From positions 1-15,882 of the forward strand of contig JACDCH010000620.1 of the NCBI GenBank assembly GCA_013694495.1: a DNA stretch of 15,882 bases, written 5' to 3'. Shown here piece by piece: positions 7,695 through 15,882 of the stretch (within the stretch, counting starts at the first letter, position 1; each line of letters starts with the position of its first letter). The position numbers and the translations under genes are program-made. A model generated the notes under the pieces. The model was not told where the DNA came from. It saw nothing but the letters and a program-made list of their open reading frames with translations, and did no database searches. This DNA is from Acidimicrobiia bacterium. GTDB lineage: Bacteria; Actinomycetota; Acidimicrobiia; Acidimicrobiales; JACDCH01.

Positions 7695-9557
7695 TCAGGC
7701 GGGGGCGTGCAGCTTCGACCAGACGGCGTCGGCCACGGTGTCGGGCAGCCACGACAGGGCCTTGAGGTCGTCGAGCGTCGCCGCCTTCACGCCCTTCACG
7801 CCGCCGAGCTCTTTGGCGAGCCGACGCTTCCGCGAGTCGCCGAGGCCGGGGATGTCGTCGAGGACGGACTTGGTCATGCGCTTCCCGCGGAGCTCGCGGT
7901 GGAACGTGATGGCGAAGCGGTGGGCCTCGTCGCGGATCCGCTGGAGCATGTGCAGCGCCTCGCTCCCCCGGGGCAGCTCGACCGGGTCGGGGTCGCCGGG
8001 GAGGTACACCTCCTCGAAGCGCTTGGCGAGCGACGCCACCGGGATCTCCGCGCTGAGGCCGAGCTCGTCGAGCACCCGCACGGCGACGCCCAGCTGACCC
8101 TTGCCGCCGTCGACGAGGAGCAGCTGCGGGGGGTACGCGAACCGGCCCTCGCGCTCGGAGATCGGCACGTCGCGCTCGATGAGGTAGGCGGTCAGCCGCC
8201 GGCGCAGCACCTCCTCCATGGCGGCGAAGTCGTCGTTGCCGGGGACGTCCTTGACCTTGAAGCGCCGGTAGTCGCTCTTCTTGGGCAGGCCGTCCTCGAG
8301 CACCACCATCGAGCCGACGTAGTCGGTGCCCTGGATGTGGCTCATGTCGTAGCACTCGATGCGCAGCGGCGAGTGGGGCAGCCCGAGGTGGGCCTGGAGC
8401 TCGTTGAGCGCCCGGGCCCTGCTGTTGTGGTCGGATGCCCGGCGCAGGCGGTGGCGCGTGAACTCCTCCCTGGCGTTGTGCTCGACGGTCTCGAACAGCC
8501 TGCGCTTGTCGCCCCGCTGCGGCACCCGGATCTCGACCCAGCTGCCCCGCAGGTCCGACAGCCAGCGCTCGTGGAGGGGCAGGTCGGCCGGCTCGGTCGG
8601 CACCAGCACGAGCTTGGGCACGCCCGCCGGCGGGTCGGCGACGTACAGGCCCTCGAGCACGCGGTCGATGAGCTCGCCCGGGCTCAGGTCCTCGGTCTTG
8701 TCGAGCACGAACCCGTTGCGGCCCACGACGGTGCCGCGGCGGACGTGCCAGACCTGGACGGCCGCCTCGAGGTCGTCGTCGGCGATAGCGACGACGTCGA
8801 TGTCCTCGCTGCGGTCGGCCACGATGAGCTGCTTCTCGATCGCCCGGCGCACGGCGATGAGGCGGTCGCGGACCCGGGCCGCCTCCTCGTACTCCATCGC
8901 GTCGGACGCCGTCTTCATCTCGGTCTCGAGGCGGCGGACGATCGGGTCGGTGTCGCCGTCGAAGAAGCGGCACATGTCCGCCACGAGCTCGCCGTAGCGC
9001 TCCTTGTCGACCGCGCCGACGCAGGGCCCGGCGCACTTCTGGATGTGGTACTCGAGGCAGGGCCGGCCGATGCGCTCGTGCTCCCGGAACTTCTGGTCGG
9101 AGCAGTTCCGGACGGGGATCGACTTGCGGAGCAGCGACACCGTCTCGCGGATGGCGTAGGCATGCCCGAACGGCCCGTAGTACCGGGTCCCCTTGCGCTT
9201 GCGTCCGCGCATGACGAGGGGCCGGGGCCACTCCTGGTCGACCGTGATGGCCAGGAACGGGAAGCTCTTGTCGTCGCGCAGCCGCACGTTGAACCGGGGC
9301 TGGTGCCGCTGGATCAGCTGGAACTCCAACATCAGCGCCTCGACGTCGTTACGCACCTCGATCCACTCGACCGACTCGGCGGCCACGACCATCTGCGCCG
9401 TGCGGGGCGGCAGCGACCGGACGTCGACGAAGTAGTTGCTCAGCCGGCTCCGCAGCGACTTCGCCTTGCCGACGTAGATGATGCGGCCGTCGGCGTCCTT
9501 GAACTGGTAGGAGCCGGGCGTATCGGGGATGGATCCGGCCGGCGGGCGCTGCACCAT
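7695..9557 (-). CDS. uvrC: UvrABC excinuclease subunit C
   Basis: 620 aa, full length. UvrC makes the 3' and 5' incisions beside a DNA lesion in nucleotide excision repair. Domains in order: GIY-YIG nuclease (about 12-95; here GSY at 15-17, YVG at 28-30, KSLRSRL, catalytic Glu78); cysteine cluster C152, C167, C175, C179, matching the iron-sulfur site of UvrC; UVR/UvrB-binding motif (about 205-240, METEAAR-like EYEEAARVRDRL); RNase H-like nuclease with Asp404 (YDMSHIQGT), Asp483 (LVDGGKGQL) and His546 (RDEAHRF); and a helix-hairpin-helix tail (IPGLGDSRKRRL, 569-580). The first residue of the GIY motif neighbourhood is unusual (Ser instead of Ile/Val). It is the first gene of the minus-strand operon; the ATG at 9557 has no strong Shine-Dalgarno sequence. 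Confidence 0.98.
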   Translation of the reverse strand: MVQRPPAGSIPDTPGSYQFKDADGRIIYVGKAKSLRSRLSNYFVDVRSLPPRTAQMVVAAESVEWIEVRNDVEALMLEFQLIQRHQPRFNVRLRDDKSFPFLAITVDQEWPRPLVMRGRKRKGTRYYGPFGHAYAIRETVSLLRKSIPVRNCSDQKFREHERIGRPCLEYHIQKCAGPCVGAVDKERYGELVADMCRFFDGDTDPIVRRLETEMKTASDAMEYEEAARVRDRLIAVRRAIEKQLIVADRSEDIDVVAIADDDLEAAVQVWHVRRGTVVGRNGFVLDKTEDLSPGELIDRVLEGLYVADPPAGVPKLVLVPTEPADLPLHERWLSDLRGSWVEIRVPQRGDKRRLFETVEHNAREEFTRHRLRRASDHNSRARALNELQAHLGLPHSPLRIECYDMSHIQGTDYVGSMVVLEDGLPKKSDYRRFKVKDVPGNDDFAAMEEVLRRRLTAYLIERDVPISEREGRFAYPPQLLLVDGGKGQLGVAVRVLDELGLSAEIPVASLAKRFEEVYLPGDPDPVELPRGSEALHMLQRIRDEAHRFAITFHRELRGKRMTKSVLDDIPGLGDSRKRRLAKELGGVKGVKAATLDDLKALSWLPDTVADAVWSKLHAPA

Positions 9558-9567
9558 GGGGTCGGGC

Positions 9568-9573
9568 AGCCTA
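9568..9573 (-). promoter_or_regulatory. Candidate -10 element close to the uvrC start
   Basis: On the minus strand TAGGCT (9573-9568) lies 10 nt before the uvrC ATG, which would give an almost leaderless transcript. No good -35 is seen. The alternative at 9640-9667 has better spacing but would give a leader of roughly 75 nt. Confidence 0.25.
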
Positions 9574-9639
9574 CGGGTCCGACGGGCGGGTCGGTTCGGG
9601 GCCGCCGCCGAGAACGCCGGCCGCCACGGTCGGCCCCGG

Positions 9640-9667
9640 AACGTACGGCGGACGTGCGGCCTTACAA
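9640..9667 (-). promoter_or_regulatory. Alternative uvrC promoter
   Basis: On the minus strand TTGTAA (9667-9662, 4 of 6 consensus bases) and TACGTT (9645-9640, 3 of 6) are 16 bp apart. Transcription from here would start near 9633. The call is by eye and weak. Confidence 0.25.
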
Positions 9668-9717
9668 CTCGCCGGAACGAAGCGAAGCGAGTGACGGCGA
9701 AGAACGCAGGACGCCGC

Positions 9718-9723
9718 TAGCAT
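9718..9723 (+). promoter_or_regulatory. Candidate -10 element of the nadA promoter
   Basis: TAGCAT fits the TAnnnT form of actinobacterial -10 elements. A start about 7 nt downstream (near 9730) would place the first base just ahead of the hairpin at 9732-9753, giving a leader of about 120 nt. The only -35-like match (GTGACG, 9691-9696) is 21 bp away, which is too far, so the call is tentative. Confidence 0.3.
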
Positions 9724-9731
9724 CTGACGTC

Positions 9732-9849
9732 ACGCCGGCCGGGTATCCGGCGTCATATCGGTTCCCAGGACGACATCCCCGTGGGAGAGGCGACCCGGCT
9801 GTCCCCACCGTTCGCGACGGGAACCCCAAGGACAAGGGGACCAACCGAC
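9732..9849 (+). promoter_or_regulatory. Structured 5' leader of nadA, possible cis-regulatory RNA
   Basis: Three inverted repeats stand in a row. ACGCCGG (9732-9738) pairs with CCGGCGT (9747-9753). GGTTCCC (9760-9766) pairs with GGGAACC (9819-9825) and encloses 52 nt with several short alternative stems (for example GTGGG 9781-9785 with CCCAC 9804-9808). CCCC (9824-9827) pairs with GGGG (9836-9839), which is the core of the only good ribosome binding site, AAGGGGA (9834-9840), 9 nt before the ATG. The second and third stems share 9824-9825 and so compete. This is the layout of a translational switch. I do not recognise a known riboswitch class in it. Confidence 0.35.
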
Positions 9850-10974
9850 ATGCTGCGGATCCAGCGCCCGCTCCCGGAGCGGTACGTCACGGCAACGACC
9901 GACGACCTGAACGACCGCATCGCGGCGGCGAAGGCCACCCTCGGCTCCCGCCTGTTCATCCTCGGCCACCACTACCAGCGCGACGAGATCATCCGCTGGG
10001 CCGACGCCAGGGGCGACAGCTACCGGCTGTCGGTGCTCGCCCAGCAGCGGCCCGAGGCCGAGTTCATCGTGTTCTGCGGCGTGCACTTCATGGCCGAGTC
10101 GGCCGACATCCTCACCGAGGACCACCAGGCCGTCATCCTCCCGGACCTGAACGCCGGCTGCTCCATGGCCGACATGGCCGACATCGACGACGTGGAGGAG
10201 GCCTGGGAGGCCCTCGCGGGCGTGATCGACGTCGAGCGCCTCGTGCCCGTCACCTACATGAACAGCTCGGCCGACCTGAAGGCGTTCGTCGGGCGCCACG
10301 GCGGCGCCGTGTGCACGTCGACCAACGCCCGGGCCGTGCTCGAGTGGGCCCTCCGGGGCGGCAAGGAGTCGGTCGGCGCCACGGGCGGCGGCGACAAGGT
10401 GCTGTTCTTCCCGGACCAGCACCTCGGGCGCAACACCGGCGTCGCCATGGGCTACGGCCTCGCCGTCATGCGCCTCTGGAACCCGCGGTTCGACCTCGGC
10501 GGTCTGAGCGAGGCCGACTGCAAGGAGGCCACGCTCCTGCTCTGGCGGGGTTGGTGCACGATCCACCAGCGCTTCCAGCCGGCCCACATCGACGCGTTCC
10601 GGGCCGAGCACCCCGACGGCATCGTCGTGGTGCACCCCGAGTGCCCCCACGAGACGGTCCTGCAGGCCGACCAGGTCGGCTCCACCGACTTCATCATCAA
10701 GGCCATCGAGGCCGCACCGGTCGGCGCCACGATCGCGGTCGGCACCGAGGTGCACCTCATCAACCGCCTCGCCCAGGAGAACCCCGACAAGACCGTCGTC
10801 TCGCTCGACCCGCTCATCTGCCCGTGCTCCACCATGAACCGCATCGACCTCCCCCACCTCTGCTGGGTGCTCGAGGAGCTCGTCGCCGGCCGGGTCACGA
10901 ACCAGATCACGGTCGATCCCGACACGGCCGAATGGGCCAAGGTCGCCCTCCAGCGGATGCTCGAGATCGTCTGA
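9850..10974 (+). CDS. nadA: Quinolinate synthase
   Basis: 374 aa, in the range of the long bacterial form. NadA condenses iminoaspartate with dihydroxyacetone phosphate to quinolinate, using a [4Fe-4S] cluster, in de novo NAD synthesis. Visible: GHHYQRDEI (39-47), RGDSYRLS (54-61), FCGVHFMAE with Cys76, PDLNAGCSMADM (98-109), VTYMNSSADLK (134-144), DQHLGRNTG (189-197), HPECPHE with Cys265, and ICPCSTMNR with Cys324/Cys326; Cys76, Cys265 and one of the last pair are the expected cluster ligands. The ATG at 9850 has AAGGGGA 9 nt upstream; an in-frame GTG at 9781 would add 23 residues unlike the family. nadB and nadC are not in the window. The gene ends directly against the convergent phosphatase-like gene. 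Confidence 0.98.
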   Translation: MLRIQRPLPERYVTATTDDLNDRIAAAKATLGSRLFILGHHYQRDEIIRWADARGDSYRLSVLAQQRPEAEFIVFCGVHFMAESADILTEDHQAVILPDLNAGCSMADMADIDDVEEAWEALAGVIDVERLVPVTYMNSSADLKAFVGRHGGAVCTSTNARAVLEWALRGGKESVGATGGGDKVLFFPDQHLGRNTGVAMGYGLAVMRLWNPRFDLGGLSEADCKEATLLLWRGWCTIHQRFQPAHIDAFRAEHPDGIVVVHPECPHETVLQADQVGSTDFIIKAIEAAPVGATIAVGTEVHLINRLAQENPDKTVVSLDPLICPCSTMNRIDLPHLCWVLEELVAGRVTNQITVDPDTAEWAKVALQRMLEIV

Positions 10975-12309
10975 TCAGGCCGTCGAGGCCACCAAGGCCG
11001 GCTCGCGCATCGTGGGCGGGGCCGGGATGCCGAGCAGCGCCAGCAGCGTGGGCGCCACCGCGGTGACCGGCACGCGGCCGCCGTCGGCCGGGGCCACGCC
11101 CGGCTGACGGACCCAGAGGATGCCATCCGGGTGGTGGGTGCCGGCCCGGGGCGCCTCCACCCAGTACAGGAGGTCGTGGAACGCCACCTCGCGGCCGTCG
11201 ACCGCGAGCGCAGCCCCGCGCCGCACGGGCTGGAACTGCAGGCACCCGACGAGGAGGTCGTCGCCCTGTTCCCGGACCTCGAAGGCTGGCGCCTCGTCGA
11301 GCCGGACGGCCCGGATCCGATCAGCTGCGGCGGCGGCCGCGTCGGCGCCGGCGAACCGGAGGTGGAACTGCTCGGCCATGATGGGTGCTGCGCCGAGGGC
11401 GTCGTCGGCCCCGAGCGCGGCGGCCAGCACGAGAGGGTCGACCGGCCGGTGGAAGCCGTCGTAGCCACCCCGGCCCTCGATGTTCGCGTGCTGGCTCAAG
11501 CCCGTGCAGAGGACCAAGGTGGCCGAGTCGCGGAGCCGGTCGAGGGCCTCGCCGACGAGCGCATCCATCGCCCGGTACCCAGCCAGCACCGGGTCCTCCT
11601 CGCCCCAGTGGAGGTGTTGGAAGTGGGCGGTGCTGTTGGAGAAGAAGGTCGCGAGGTCGGGCACCAGGCGCCGCCGGTACCACCAGAACACGTCCCACTG
11701 GAGCAGGTCGAGCACCATGGCCCGCCGCGCCCGGGGCCACCGCCGGAACCGCTCCCCGGCGAGCTGCCGGACGGCGACCGCGACGGTGCGGGGGCGCAGC
11801 CCGTGGGCGACGAGGAACCGGGCGAAGGCCGCGTACTGGCGTCGGCTGATCCCGGCCGTGGGGCTGGTGTGCTCCTGCACGTTCGCCCGCACCACGGCGG
11901 CGAAGGCCTCGAGCTCGGTGGGCTGGGGCGACGCATCCAGGCTCCACGGGTCGGGTAGCCAGGCGCCGCGCACGGGCTCGCGGGGCACGACGTTCATCGG
12001 GCCGCAGAGCCACACCGATCCGCCGGCTCCGGTGACGACCTCGCCCACCGTGGGGACGAGGACCTCGGCGCCCTCGCCGAGGCGGTGCACGCCGTGCTCG
12101 TCGACCGTGGTCCCGGTGTGCACGGAGACCCACTGCACCCAGGGGTTGAGGCGGTCATCGTCCTCGCCGGCCTCGGTCACGTACGTGCGCGACGAACTGC
12201 GGAGGCGGGCGAACCCGGGCAGGTGGCCGGCCGCGATGAACTCGTCCATCAGCGCCGGCGAGAGCTCGTTGAACTCCAGCACGACGACCGGGGTGCGCGA
12301 ATGCCCCAT
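10975..12309 (-). CDS. Alkaline-phosphatase-superfamily hydrolase (phosphodiesterase/nucleotide-pyrophosphatase-like)
   Basis: 444 aa, no signal peptide or membrane helix. The superfamily is shown by VVVLEFNELSP (8-18, first metal-site strand, with Glu12/Glu15 instead of the usual Asp), WVQWVSVHTGTTVDEHGV (57-74, the nucleophile region with Ser62/Thr65), NSTAHFQHLHW (225-235, where relatives often have Asp at the Ala position), LVLCTGLSQHAN (265-276, where typical members have DHG), GTHHPDGIL (390-398, third metal-site His) and VAPTLLALLGIP (418-429). The altered metal-site residues suggest a divergent subfamily. ATG 12309 is chosen because GAAGGGGA (12320-12313) is then 4-5 nt away; the GTG just before it (12312) is possible. 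It is divergent from pseB, which hints at a role in surface-glycan modification, but the substrate is not known. Confidence 0.8.
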   Translation of the reverse strand: MGHSRTPVVVLEFNELSPALMDEFIAAGHLPGFARLRSSSRTYVTEAGEDDDRLNPWVQWVSVHTGTTVDEHGVHRLGEGAEVLVPTVGEVVTGAGGSVWLCGPMNVVPREPVRGAWLPDPWSLDASPQPTELEAFAAVVRANVQEHTSPTAGISRRQYAAFARFLVAHGLRPRTVAVAVRQLAGERFRRWPRARRAMVLDLLQWDVFWWYRRRLVPDLATFFSNSTAHFQHLHWGEEDPVLAGYRAMDALVGEALDRLRDSATLVLCTGLSQHANIEGRGGYDGFHRPVDPLVLAAALGADDALGAAPIMAEQFHLRFAGADAAAAAADRIRAVRLDEAPAFEVREQGDDLLVGCLQFQPVRRGAALAVDGREVAFHDLLYWVEAPRAGTHHPDGILWVRQPGVAPADGGRVPVTAVAPTLLALLGIPAPPTMREPALVASTA

Positions 12310-12337
12310 CACTCCCCTTCGGCCCGGGAACCGGCGA

Positions 12338-12343
12338 ACCTTA
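12338..12343 (-). promoter_or_regulatory. Candidate -10 element for the phosphatase-like gene
   Basis: On the minus strand TAAGGT (12343-12338) would direct a start near 12331, leaving a leader of about 20 nt that contains the Shine-Dalgarno sequence GAAGGGGA. No clear -35 is seen. Confidence 0.3.
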
Positions 12344-12379
12344 GGGGTCGACGTGCCTGGCCCCGGCTCCGAGGCGAGT

Positions 12380-12385
12380 CATGAT
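12380..12385 (+). promoter_or_regulatory. Candidate -10 element of the pse operon (possible leaderless start)
   Basis: CATGAT matches 4 of 6 bases of TATAAT and ends 9 nt before the pseB ATG. The bases between (TGCAACCCC) contain no Shine-Dalgarno sequence, so a leaderless transcript starting at or next to the ATG is plausible. It is 36 bp from the divergent -10 candidate, so the two promoters would be close enough to share a regulator. Confidence 0.3.
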
Positions 12386-12394
12386 TGCAACCCC

Positions 12395-13366
12395 ATGGAC
12401 CTCTCCGGCTCGACCATCCTCCTCACCGGTGGCACCGGTTCCTTCGGCAGCGCGTTCATCGAGCGGGCCGCCTCGGCCTGGCCGGACGCCGTCATCCGGA
12501 TCTTCTCGCGGGACGAGCTCAAGCAGTCGGAGCTGCAGTCCCGCTTCGCCGACCGGGCCAACCTCCGGTTCCTGATCGGCGACGTCCGCAACCGGTCGCG
12601 CCTCACCCGGGCGATGCGGGGCGCCGACGTCGTCATCCACGCCGCAGCGATGAAGCAGGTGCCGGCGTGCGAGTACAACCCCTTCGAGGCGGTGCAGACG
12701 AACGTCCTCGGGGCCCAGCACATCGTCGACGCCGCCATCGACACCGGCGTGCAGCGCGTCGTGGCCCTGTCCACCGACAAGGCCGTCAACCCGGTGAACC
12801 TGTACGGCGCCACCAAGCTCTGCCAGGAGAAGATCATCGTGCAGGGCAACGCGTACGCGGCCCAGTCGGCGACCCGCCTCTCGTGCGTCCGCTACGGCAA
12901 CGTCGTGGGCTCCCGCGGTTCGGTGGTCCCGCTCTTCCTGCGCCAGCGCGAAGAGGGCCGCCTCACGATCACCGACGACCGCATGACCCGCTTCTGGATC
13001 ACGCTGCCCCAAGCCGTCGACCTCGTCGTCTACGCGCTCGAGCACATGGTGGGCGGCGAGGTGTTCATCCCCAAGATCCCGTCGATGCGGGTCACCGACC
13101 TGGCCGAGGCGATGGCGCCCGGCGTGCCCTGCGACGTGATCGGGATCCGGCCCGGCGAGAAGCTCCACGAGCTCCTCATCACCGCCGACGAGTCCCGCCA
13201 CACCATCGACGCCGGCGAGGTCTTCGTCGTCCTCCCCGAGCACCCCTGGTGGACTGCTGACCCGCGCTGGATGGAGGGCAAGCCCATGCCCGACGGGTTC
13301 GTCTATTCGAGCGAGACGAACGACGAGTGGCTCACGACCAAGGACCTCGTCGAGATGCTGCCGTGA
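12395..13366 (+). CDS. pseB: UDP-N-acetylglucosamine 4,6-dehydratase (inverting), PseB/FlaA1 type
   Basis: 323 aa, normal length. PseB is the first step of pseudaminic acid synthesis: it removes water from UDP-GlcNAc and inverts C5, using bound NADP. It is an extended short-chain dehydrogenase: LLTGGTGSFGSAF (9-21) binds the dinucleotide, FSRDELKQSELQ (37-48) and IGDVRNRSRL follow, HAAAMKQVPACEYNP (82-96) is the family signature, and the catalytic region is STDKAVNPVNLYGATK (126-141) with Asp128, Lys129, Tyr137 and Lys141. VRYGNVVGSRGSVVPLF (165-181) and RPGEKLHELL (252-261) also match. The ATG at 12395 is chosen because the Rossmann motif follows at once; the frame open upstream runs antisense through the phosphatase-like gene. 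It heads a four-gene overlapping operon. Confidence 0.93.
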   Translation: MDLSGSTILLTGGTGSFGSAFIERAASAWPDAVIRIFSRDELKQSELQSRFADRANLRFLIGDVRNRSRLTRAMRGADVVIHAAAMKQVPACEYNPFEAVQTNVLGAQHIVDAAIDTGVQRVVALSTDKAVNPVNLYGATKLCQEKIIVQGNAYAAQSATRLSCVRYGNVVGSRGSVVPLFLRQREEGRLTITDDRMTRFWITLPQAVDLVVYALEHMVGGEVFIPKIPSMRVTDLAEAMAPGVPCDVIGIRPGEKLHELLITADESRHTIDAGEVFVVLPEHPWWTADPRWMEGKPMPDGFVYSSETNDEWLTTKDLVEMLP

Positions 13367-14444
13367 TCCCGTACGGGCGGCAGTCCATCGACGACGACGA
13401 CGTCGCCGCGGTGGTGGCCGCCCTCCGGAGCGACTGGCTCACCACCGGGCCGCGCGTCGAGGAGTTCGAGGCGGCCCTGGCCGACGCCGTCGAGGCGGCC
13501 CAGGCAGTGGCCTTCGCCAACGGCACCGCCGCGCTGCACGCCGCCGCCGCCGTGGCCGGTCTCGGACCGGGCGATCGCGTCGTGACCTCGCCCCTGTCGT
13601 TCGCGGCCAGCGCCACCTGCGCTCGTTACGTGGGAGCGACGCCGGAGTTCGTCGACATCGATCCGGCCACGCTCAACATGGATCTCTCGGCGGTGCCGGC
13701 CGGCGTCGACGCCGTCGTCGCCGTCCACTACGCGGGCCTGCCGGTCGACCTCGAGCGGCTGCCGTACCGCCCACGCGTGGTCATCGAGGACGCGGCCCAC
13801 GCCATCGGCGCCCACACCGCCGACGGCCCGGTCGGCAACTGCGCCCGCTCCGACCTCTGCTGCTTCTCGTTCCACCCGGTCAAGACGATCACCACCGGCG
13901 AGGGGGGCGCGGTCACGACCAACTCCCCCGTCCTGGCCGACGCCCTGCGCCGCTTCCGCAACCACGGGATGGTCAAGCACCCCGAGGTCGGCGGCTGGTA
14001 CTACGAGATCGAGGACCTGGCGTTCAACTACCGGCTCACCGACCTCCAGGCCGCCTTGGGCACGAGCCAGCTGTCGAAGCTGAAGCGCTTCGTCGACCGG
14101 CGCAACGAGCTGGCCGACCGGTACCGCGCCGGCCTGGCCGGCCTGCCCCTCGAGGCGGCGCCGGTCGCCCCGGCCGGGACGCGCCACGCGTACCACCTCT
14201 TCGTCGTGCAGGTCGACGACCGGGCCCGGGTCCACGCCGCGCTGCACGAGCGGGGCATCGGCGCCCAGGTGCACTACGTCCCGATCTACCGCCACCCGCT
14301 CTACGCGGACCTGCAGGTCGACCCGGCGTCGTTCCCCGCCACCGAGCGGGCCTACGAGCGGTTGCTGTCGCTGCCCCTCCATCCGGGCCTCACGCCTGCC
14401 GATCAGGACGAGGTGATCAGCGCGCTGCAGGACCTGCTGGGCCC

Positions 14445-14448
<4 letters not shown>
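13363..14448 (+). CDS. pseC: UDP-4-amino-4,6-dideoxy-sugar aminotransferase, PseC type (DegT/DnrJ/EryC1 family)
   Basis: 361 aa. PseC aminates the 4-keto product of PseB with PLP and glutamate. Motifs: IPYGRQSIDDDDV (2-14), SDWLTTGPRVEEFE (23-36), ANGTAALHAA (52-61) for cofactor phosphate, SPLSFAASA (76-84), IEDAAHAIGA (141-150) with the PLP-ring Asp, SFHPVKTITTGEGG (169-182) with the PLP-binding Lys174, and NYRLTDLQAALG (222-233). The GTG at 13363 overlaps the pseB stop (GTGA) and begins with the conserved IPYGRQ; an in-frame ATG-less extension upstream lies inside pseB and is not family-like. The pairing with a PseB-type dehydratase supports PseC over other sugar aminotransferases of the family. 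Confidence 0.9.
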
Positions 14449-15715
<1,267 letters not shown>

Positions 15716-15719
<4 letters not shown>

Positions 15720-15882
15720 GCCCGTCGCCGTCGGTGCTCGTGATCGGGGCGGGCTCCATCGGCAGCCGCCACACCCGCAACCTCCTGGCGGCCGGGGCCG
15801 CCGTCTCCGTCGCCGACCCGGACGGCGGCCGGTTGGCGCAGCTCGTGGCGCTGGGCGCGGCGGCCGCCGACCTCGGCTCGCT
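15716..15882 (+). CDS. Gfo/Idh/MocA-type oxidoreductase, N-terminal part (cut by window end)
   Basis: Translation from GTG 15716 gives 55 residues to the window edge without a stop. The frame begins VLVIGAGSIGSRHTRNLL (7-24), a Rossmann dinucleotide-binding loop with the 'GSIGxRHxRNL' form typical of Gfo/Idh/MocA sugar oxidoreductases, then a hydrophobic strand ending in ADPDGGR (39-45), where the acidic residue would bind the NAD ribose. The start overlaps the previous stop (GTGA), as at the other junctions of this operon, which supports co-translation. The reaction cannot be assigned from this fragment; in such operons these enzymes oxidise or reduce sugar hydroxyl or keto groups. Confidence 0.75.

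Noticed and set aside
9760..9840. Glycine riboswitch resemblance (GGGAGAG) upstream of nadA
   Set aside because: Only the short GGGAGAG string matches; the conserved GCCGAAGG...GCAA part of the glycine aptamer is absent, and nadA is not a glycine-metabolism gene.
7467..11066. A 1199-codon open frame on the plus strand
   Set aside because: It runs antisense through uvrC and the methyltransferase and then out of frame through nadA, all of which are certain genes. The translation is Arg/Ala/Pro/His-rich and low in complexity, as expected from stop-poor high-GC shadow frames.
11480..12394. Upstream extension of the pseB frame
   Set aside because: The open frame continues 305 codons upstream, antisense to the phosphatase-like gene. 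The family N-terminus with the Rossmann motif begins right at ATG 12395.

Overview
The window is one continuous, very GC-rich, densely coding bacterial chromosome segment. It suggests a high-GC actinobacterium, most likely of the Acidimicrobiia (Ilumatobacter/Iamia type). The reasons are the uvrC-rapZ-yvcK...gap-pgk-tpiA gene order typical of Actinobacteria, the actinobacterial form of the RapZ P-loop (Arg instead of Lys), and a lipoprotein with a long Thr/Glu/Gly linker. The taxonomic call is an inference. I see no rRNA, tRNA, insertion sequence, prophage or CRISPR array.

Left block (1-9557, all minus strand, so read right to left). uvrC is followed by a class I SAM methyltransferase, rapZ and yvcK with short spacing or overlapping stop/start codons. 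A 191-base spacer then holds four consecutive inverted repeats, two of them exact 48-bp direct copies, where many Actinobacteria carry whiA. Next come gap, pgk and tpiA, the lower-glycolysis genes. A 312-base spacer with candidate promoters, but no secG, separates tpiA from a family 5 extracellular solute-binding lipoprotein gene. That protein has an unusual layout: the segment normally found just after the signal peptide of this family sits at its C-terminus, which suggests a circular permutation.

Middle (9558-10974). A divergent intergenic region of 292 bases separates uvrC from nadA (plus strand, quinolinate synthase, no nadB or nadC nearby). The nadA leader can fold into alternative hairpins, one covering the ribosome binding site. 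nadA ends stop-to-stop against the next, convergent gene with no spacer.

Right block (10975-15882). An alkaline-phosphatase-superfamily hydrolase gene (minus strand) is divergent from an operon on the plus strand: pseB (UDP-GlcNAc 4,6-dehydratase), pseC (sugar aminotransferase), a class III aminotransferase of the glutamate-1-semialdehyde aminomutase type, and the start of a Gfo/Idh/MocA-type oxidoreductase cut by the window end. All junctions are 4-nt GTGA/ATGA overlaps. This looks like the start of a nonulosonic acid (pseudaminic-acid-type) surface or flagellar glycan locus, with the divergent hydrolase as a probable partner.
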